Shown here: positions 61,079 through 64,000 of the stretch, one piece after another
Layout of the letters: each line of letters starts with the position of its first letter
How positions within the stretch are numbered: position 1 is the stretch's first letter
NCBI RefSeq assembly: GCF_021190915.1
Contig: NZ_JAIOAP010000027.1
Coordinates: 1 to 64,000 of the forward strand
Direction of reading: 5' to 3'
Origin: Cohnella silvisoli
GTDB lineage: Bacteria; Bacillota; Bacilli; Paenibacillales; Paenibacillaceae
Length of the DNA stretch: 64,000 nt
Notes under the pieces: generated by a model
Told to the model about the DNA's origin: nothing
The model's database searches: none
The model's input: the letters and a program-made list of their open reading frames with translations, nothing else
Made by a program: the position numbers and the translations under genes

Positions 61079-61444
61079 ATGATTACAAAAAGCGACAAAA
61101 ATAAAGCCCGTCTGAAACGTCACCTTCGGGTACGTAAGAAAATCAGCGGTACCAATGAACGTCCACGTCTTTCCGTGTTCCGTTCTTCCAAACACATCTA
61201 CGCTCAACTGATCGATGACGTTAAAGGCGTAACGCTGGCTAGCGCTTCGACGGTTGATAAAGAGCTTGCCGACGTCGGCAATGGCGGTAACGTAGAATCC
61301 GCACGCAAAGTAGGCGAACTCATCGCTAAACGTGCGAAAGAAAAAGGATACGAGAACGTCGTGTTCGATCGCGGCGGCTACTTGTATCATGGACGTATCC
61401 AAGCACTGGCTGACGCAGCGCGCGAAGCCGGATTACAGTTTTAA
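61079..61444 (+). CDS. rplR: 50S ribosomal protein L18
   Basis: L18 binds 5S rRNA with L5. The 121-aa product has KARLKRHLRVRKKISGTNERPRL as its basic tail and the VVFDRGGYLYHGRIQALADAAREAGL C-terminus. The start is ATG 61079 after AAGGGAGAG; the frame extends to 61022 across that site. Confidence 0.95.
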   Translation: MITKSDKNKARLKRHLRVRKKISGTNERPRLSVFRSSKHIYAQLIDDVKGVTLASASTVDKELADVGNGGNVESARKVGELIAKRAKEKGYENVVFDRGGYLYHGRIQALADAAREAGLQF

Positions 61445-61473
61445 TTCATTTTTGACACAAGGAGGTAAACGAC

Positions 61474-61971
61474 TTGCGTGTAGATCCGAATACATTGGAA
61501 CTGACCGAAAAAATGGTTCAAATCAATCGTGTCTCCAAAGTCGTCAAAGGCGGACGTCGCTTTAGTTTCAGCGCACTCGTCGTTGTCGGAGACGGCAAAG
61601 GCTGGGTTGGCGCGGGAATCGGTAAAGCTTCCGAAGTTCCAGACGCAATCCGTAAGGGCGTCGATGACGCTAAGAAAAACCTAGTCTACGTTCCACTCGT
61701 TGGAACCACAATTCCACACGCCGTTACGGGAAGTTTCGGCGCCGGCAAAGTGCTGCTGAAACCAGCATCAGAAGGTACGGGCGTTATCGCGGGCGGTCCT
61801 GTCCGCGCAGTGCTCGAACTAGCTGGAGTCGGCGATATTTTGACGAAATCGCTGGGTTCCTCCAACTCCATTAACATGGTCAATGCGACGTTGGAAGGTT
61901 TATCCCGCCTCAAACGCGCCGAAGACGTAGCGAAACTGCGCGGTAAAACCGTAGCAGAGCTATTCCGTTAA
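61474..61971 (+). CDS. rpsE: 30S ribosomal protein S5
   Basis: S5 helps accuracy at the mRNA entrance. The 165-aa product has VVKGGRRFSFSALVVVGD near residue 23 and the double-stranded-RNA-binding-like fold, followed by GPVRAVLELAGVGDILTKSLGSSN. The TTG 61474 start follows AAGGAGGT. Confidence 0.96.
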   Translation: MRVDPNTLELTEKMVQINRVSKVVKGGRRFSFSALVVVGDGKGWVGAGIGKASEVPDAIRKGVDDAKKNLVYVPLVGTTIPHAVTGSFGAGKVLLKPASEGTGVIAGGPVRAVLELAGVGDILTKSLGSSNSINMVNATLEGLSRLKRAEDVAKLRGKTVAELFR

Positions 61972-61983
61972 GGAGGGAAACAG

Positions 61984-62163
61984 ATGGCACAGCTTCAAAT
62001 TACCCTCGTTCGCAGCTTGATTGGCCGTCCTGAGAATCAACGTCAAACGGTGAAATCTCTTGGACTCGGCAAGCTGCATACGTCCGTTGTAAGAGAAGAC
62101 AACGTCGCGACTCGCGGCATGATCAACACGGTCAGTCATTTGGTCGAAGTTAAAGAAGTATAA
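61984..62163 (+). CDS. rpmD: 50S ribosomal protein L30
   Basis: The 59-aa protein has AQLQITLVRSLIGRPENQRQ and GLGKLHTSVVREDN, the family core. ATG 61984 lies 12 bases after rpsE with GGAGGG between. Confidence 0.95.
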   Translation: MAQLQITLVRSLIGRPENQRQTVKSLGLGKLHTSVVREDNVATRGMINTVSHLVEVKEV

Positions 62164-62201
62164 GCATATAAAGCATAACTCTCAAGGAGGTGCGACGTAC
62201 G

Positions 62202-62645
62202 ATGAAATTGCATGAGCTATCTCCGAACGAAGGCTCGACTTCTTCCCGTAAACGGAGAGGACGCGGAGCTGGTAGCGGACTCGGCAAAACGTCAGGTCGC
62301 GGTCACAAAGGGCAAAACGCTCGTTCCGGTGGCGGTGTTCGTCCCGGTTTCGAGGGTGGTCAAAACCCATTGTACCGCCGGGTACCGAAGCGCGGATTTA
62401 ACAATGATCGTTTTGCTACAGTCTTCGCGATTGTCAATCTGGACCAGTTGAGCCGTTTTGAAGCTGGCACGGAAGTGACTCCGGAATTGCTGCTAAATGA
62501 GGGCATTCTCAAAAATCCAAAAGACGGAATTAAAATTCTGGGCAATGGCGATCTGAACGTGCAGCTGACTGTTAAAGCTCATAAGTTCTCTCAGTCTGCA
62601 GCAGAAAAAATTCAGGCCGCCGGCGGTAAAACCGAGGTGATCTAA
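62202..62645 (+). CDS. rplO: 50S ribosomal protein L15
   Basis: L15 is an early assembly protein. The 147-aa product has a long glycine/arginine-rich N-terminal tail (RKRRGRGAGSGLGKTSGRGH) that penetrates the 50S core, and a folded C-terminus. ATG 62202 follows AAGGAGGTG; GTG 62190 lies in that site. The stop overlaps the secY start by one base. Confidence 0.96.
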   Translation: MKLHELSPNEGSTSSRKRRGRGAGSGLGKTSGRGHKGQNARSGGGVRPGFEGGQNPLYRRVPKRGFNNDRFATVFAIVNLDQLSRFEAGTEVTPELLLNEGILKNPKDGIKILGNGDLNVQLTVKAHKFSQSAAEKIQAAGGKTEVI

Positions 62646-63943
62646 TGTTCGCGACCGTCAAAAACATTTGGAAAGTCGAGGATCTTCGCAAAAGGATCCT
62701 GTTCACCCTTTTCATCCTGTTGGTTTATCGAATCGGCTCTTTCATCCCGGTTCCGAACATTGACAAGGACGTTCTTACGAGAGCCGGCGAACAGGGCAAC
62801 GACCTGTTTGGCCTTCTAAACACGTTCTCTGGCGGTGCATTGTTTAACTTCTCCATTTTTGCTCTGGGGATTACGCCGTACATTACGGCTTCGATCATCG
62901 TTCAACTCCTTTCCATGGACGTCATTCCGAAGTTCTCGGAATGGCAGAAGGAAGGCGAGAACGGTAAACGCAAGCTGGCGCAGATAACTCGTTACGGAAC
63001 GATTATTCTGGGGCTTATCCAAGCTTTTGCAACGGCTATCGGCTTTAACCGGATGTATAATCAAGAAATGGTTTTATATCCAAGCACTGCGACTTATCTA
63101 ATGATTGCCATCGTCTTGACGGCTGGTACAGCGTTCCTTATGTGGCTCGGTGAGCAAATCAATGAAAAGGGTATCGGCAACGGTATCTCGATCTTGATTT
63201 TTGCGGCGATTGTCGCTGCTATACCTAAGCATGTTCGCGAAATTTATGTGTCCCAGTTTACGGATTCGAGTCAATTGTTCCTTAATATCGTAAAGATGGT
63301 TATTATCCTGCTTGTAATCATATTGATTATTGCAGGGGTAATCTTCATTCAGCAAGGCGTACGGAAGATTCCGGTTCAATACGCTAAACGTGTTGTCGGA
63401 CAGAAAATGTACGGCGGCCAATCCACTCATATTCCGCTTAAAGTGAATGGGGCGGGCGTAATTCCAGTTATCTTCGCAGTATCGCTCTTGATGTTCCCGA
63501 TTACGATCGCGCAGTTCTGGGCTAATCATACGTGGGCCAAGTGGGTCATCACTCATATGTACTATGACAAGCCGTTAGGCATGGTGTTGTACATTTTGCT
63601 GATCATTGGTTTCACTTTCTTCTACACCTTCGTTCAATTCAATCCGCAGCAATTGGCGGATAATATGAAGAAGAACGGCGGATATATCCCGGGTATTCGT
63701 CCTGGCAAACCGACAGCTGGTTTCCTAATGCGTGTAATCACTCGCATTACGCTAGCCGGCGCAGTTTTCTTGGCTCTGATCTCGGTGCTTCCAGTATTCT
63801 TCGGTACGCTCGCGGATCTTCCGCGGACGGTTAAATTGGGCGGAACTTCACTCTTGATCGTTATCGGGGTTGCACTTGAAACGATGAAACAAATCGAGAG
63901 CCAATTGATCAAGCGTCACTACAAAGGCTTTATCAACAAGTAA
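62645..63943 (+). CDS. secY: Preprotein translocase subunit SecY
   Basis: SecY is the protein-conducting channel. The 432-aa product has ten hydrophobic helices. The plug/TM2a region (TFSGGALFNFSIFALGITPYI) and the basic cytosolic C5 loop (KKNGGYIPGIRPG) match the family. Translation is coupled to rplO by a TAATG overlap. adk follows 27 bases later, standard for Bacillales. Confidence 0.97.
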   Translation: MFATVKNIWKVEDLRKRILFTLFILLVYRIGSFIPVPNIDKDVLTRAGEQGNDLFGLLNTFSGGALFNFSIFALGITPYITASIIVQLLSMDVIPKFSEWQKEGENGKRKLAQITRYGTIILGLIQAFATAIGFNRMYNQEMVLYPSTATYLMIAIVLTAGTAFLMWLGEQINEKGIGNGISILIFAAIVAAIPKHVREIYVSQFTDSSQLFLNIVKMVIILLVIILIIAGVIFIQQGVRKIPVQYAKRVVGQKMYGGQSTHIPLKVNGAGVIPVIFAVSLLMFPITIAQFWANHTWAKWVITHMYYDKPLGMVLYILLIIGFTFFYTFVQFNPQQLADNMKKNGGYIPGIRPGKPTAGFLMRVITRITLAGAVFLALISVLPVFFGTLADLPRTVKLGGTSLLIVIGVALETMKQIESQLIKRHYKGFINK

Positions 63944-63970
63944 TGAACGAGACGGACAGGAGGAACAACA

Positions 63971-64000
63971 ATGAACATCTTGTTTATGGGGCCTCCTGGC
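63971..64000 (+). CDS. adk: Adenylate kinase, N-terminus (partial)
   Basis: The last ten codons of the window begin at ATG 63971 with AGGAGG just upstream and read NILFMGPPG, the start of adenylate kinase leading into its P-loop. Only the first residues lie in the window; identity also rests on the position after secY. Confidence 0.85.
   Translation, partial: MNILFMGPPG

Overview
The window is a 64 kb chromosomal stretch from a low-to-mid GC Firmicute. Gene order (clpC operon, radA-disA, ispDF-gltX-cysES-sigH, then secE-nusG-rpl-rpoBC-str-S10-spc) and protein sequence, especially the SigH N-terminus and the four-cysteine protein beside yacL, point to Paenibacillaceae (Paenibacillus/Cohnella-like). 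The assignment comes from recognition, not from a database search.

Layout. 1-104 is the 3' end of a 23S rRNA gene, followed by a terminator and no recognisable 5S gene. 743-5331 is the CtsR-controlled protein quality-control operon (ctsR-mcsA-mcsB-clpC), preceded by a good sigma-A promoter and a tandem-heptad CtsR box. 5472-9192 carries a small membrane protein, radA, disA (with an unusual lysine/glutamate/histidine repeat tail) and pssA. 9310-10395 holds two accessory genes (a Uma2-type protein and a minus-strand four-cysteine protein). 10609-14443 is yacL-ispD-ispF-gltX. 14523-15474 is a cysteine T-box leader followed by two different intergenic repeat arrays that share a 51-bp period. 15475-20272 is cysE-cysS-mrnC-rlmB-rae1-sigH.

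20560-35439 is an accessory island of about 15 kb between sigH and rpmG, genes that are close neighbours in Bacillus. It encodes a 1156-aa S-layer-anchored beta-propeller protein, an MMPL/RND-type membrane transporter and a 2319-aa S-layer-anchored repeat protein, all joined by start/stop overlaps. A response regulator/histidine kinase pair follows. This is the most interesting part of the window. The propeller has 14 blades that look like a duplicated seven-blade unit, the giant protein has seven almost identical 342-bp modules, and the two exoproteins share a paralogous C-terminal module.

35711-64000 is the core gene-expression block: rpmG-secE-nusG, rplKA, rplJL with an L10 leader, a small methyltransferase, rpoBC, rpsLG-fusA-tuf, a minus-strand YitT-type gene, then rpsJ to secY and the first codons of adk. 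The order is standard. Departures are the absence of an L7Ae-family gene between rpoC and rpsL (replaced by a terminator, a promoter and a long leader) and the inverted YitT-type gene between tuf and rpsJ.

Several starts were moved downstream from the longest reading frame because the Shine-Dalgarno sequence lies inside it (ctsR, clpC, pssA, ispD, rlmB, sigH, secE, rplK, rplA, rplJ, rplL, rpoB, rpsG, fusA, rplD, rpsC, rpmC, rplR, rplO).
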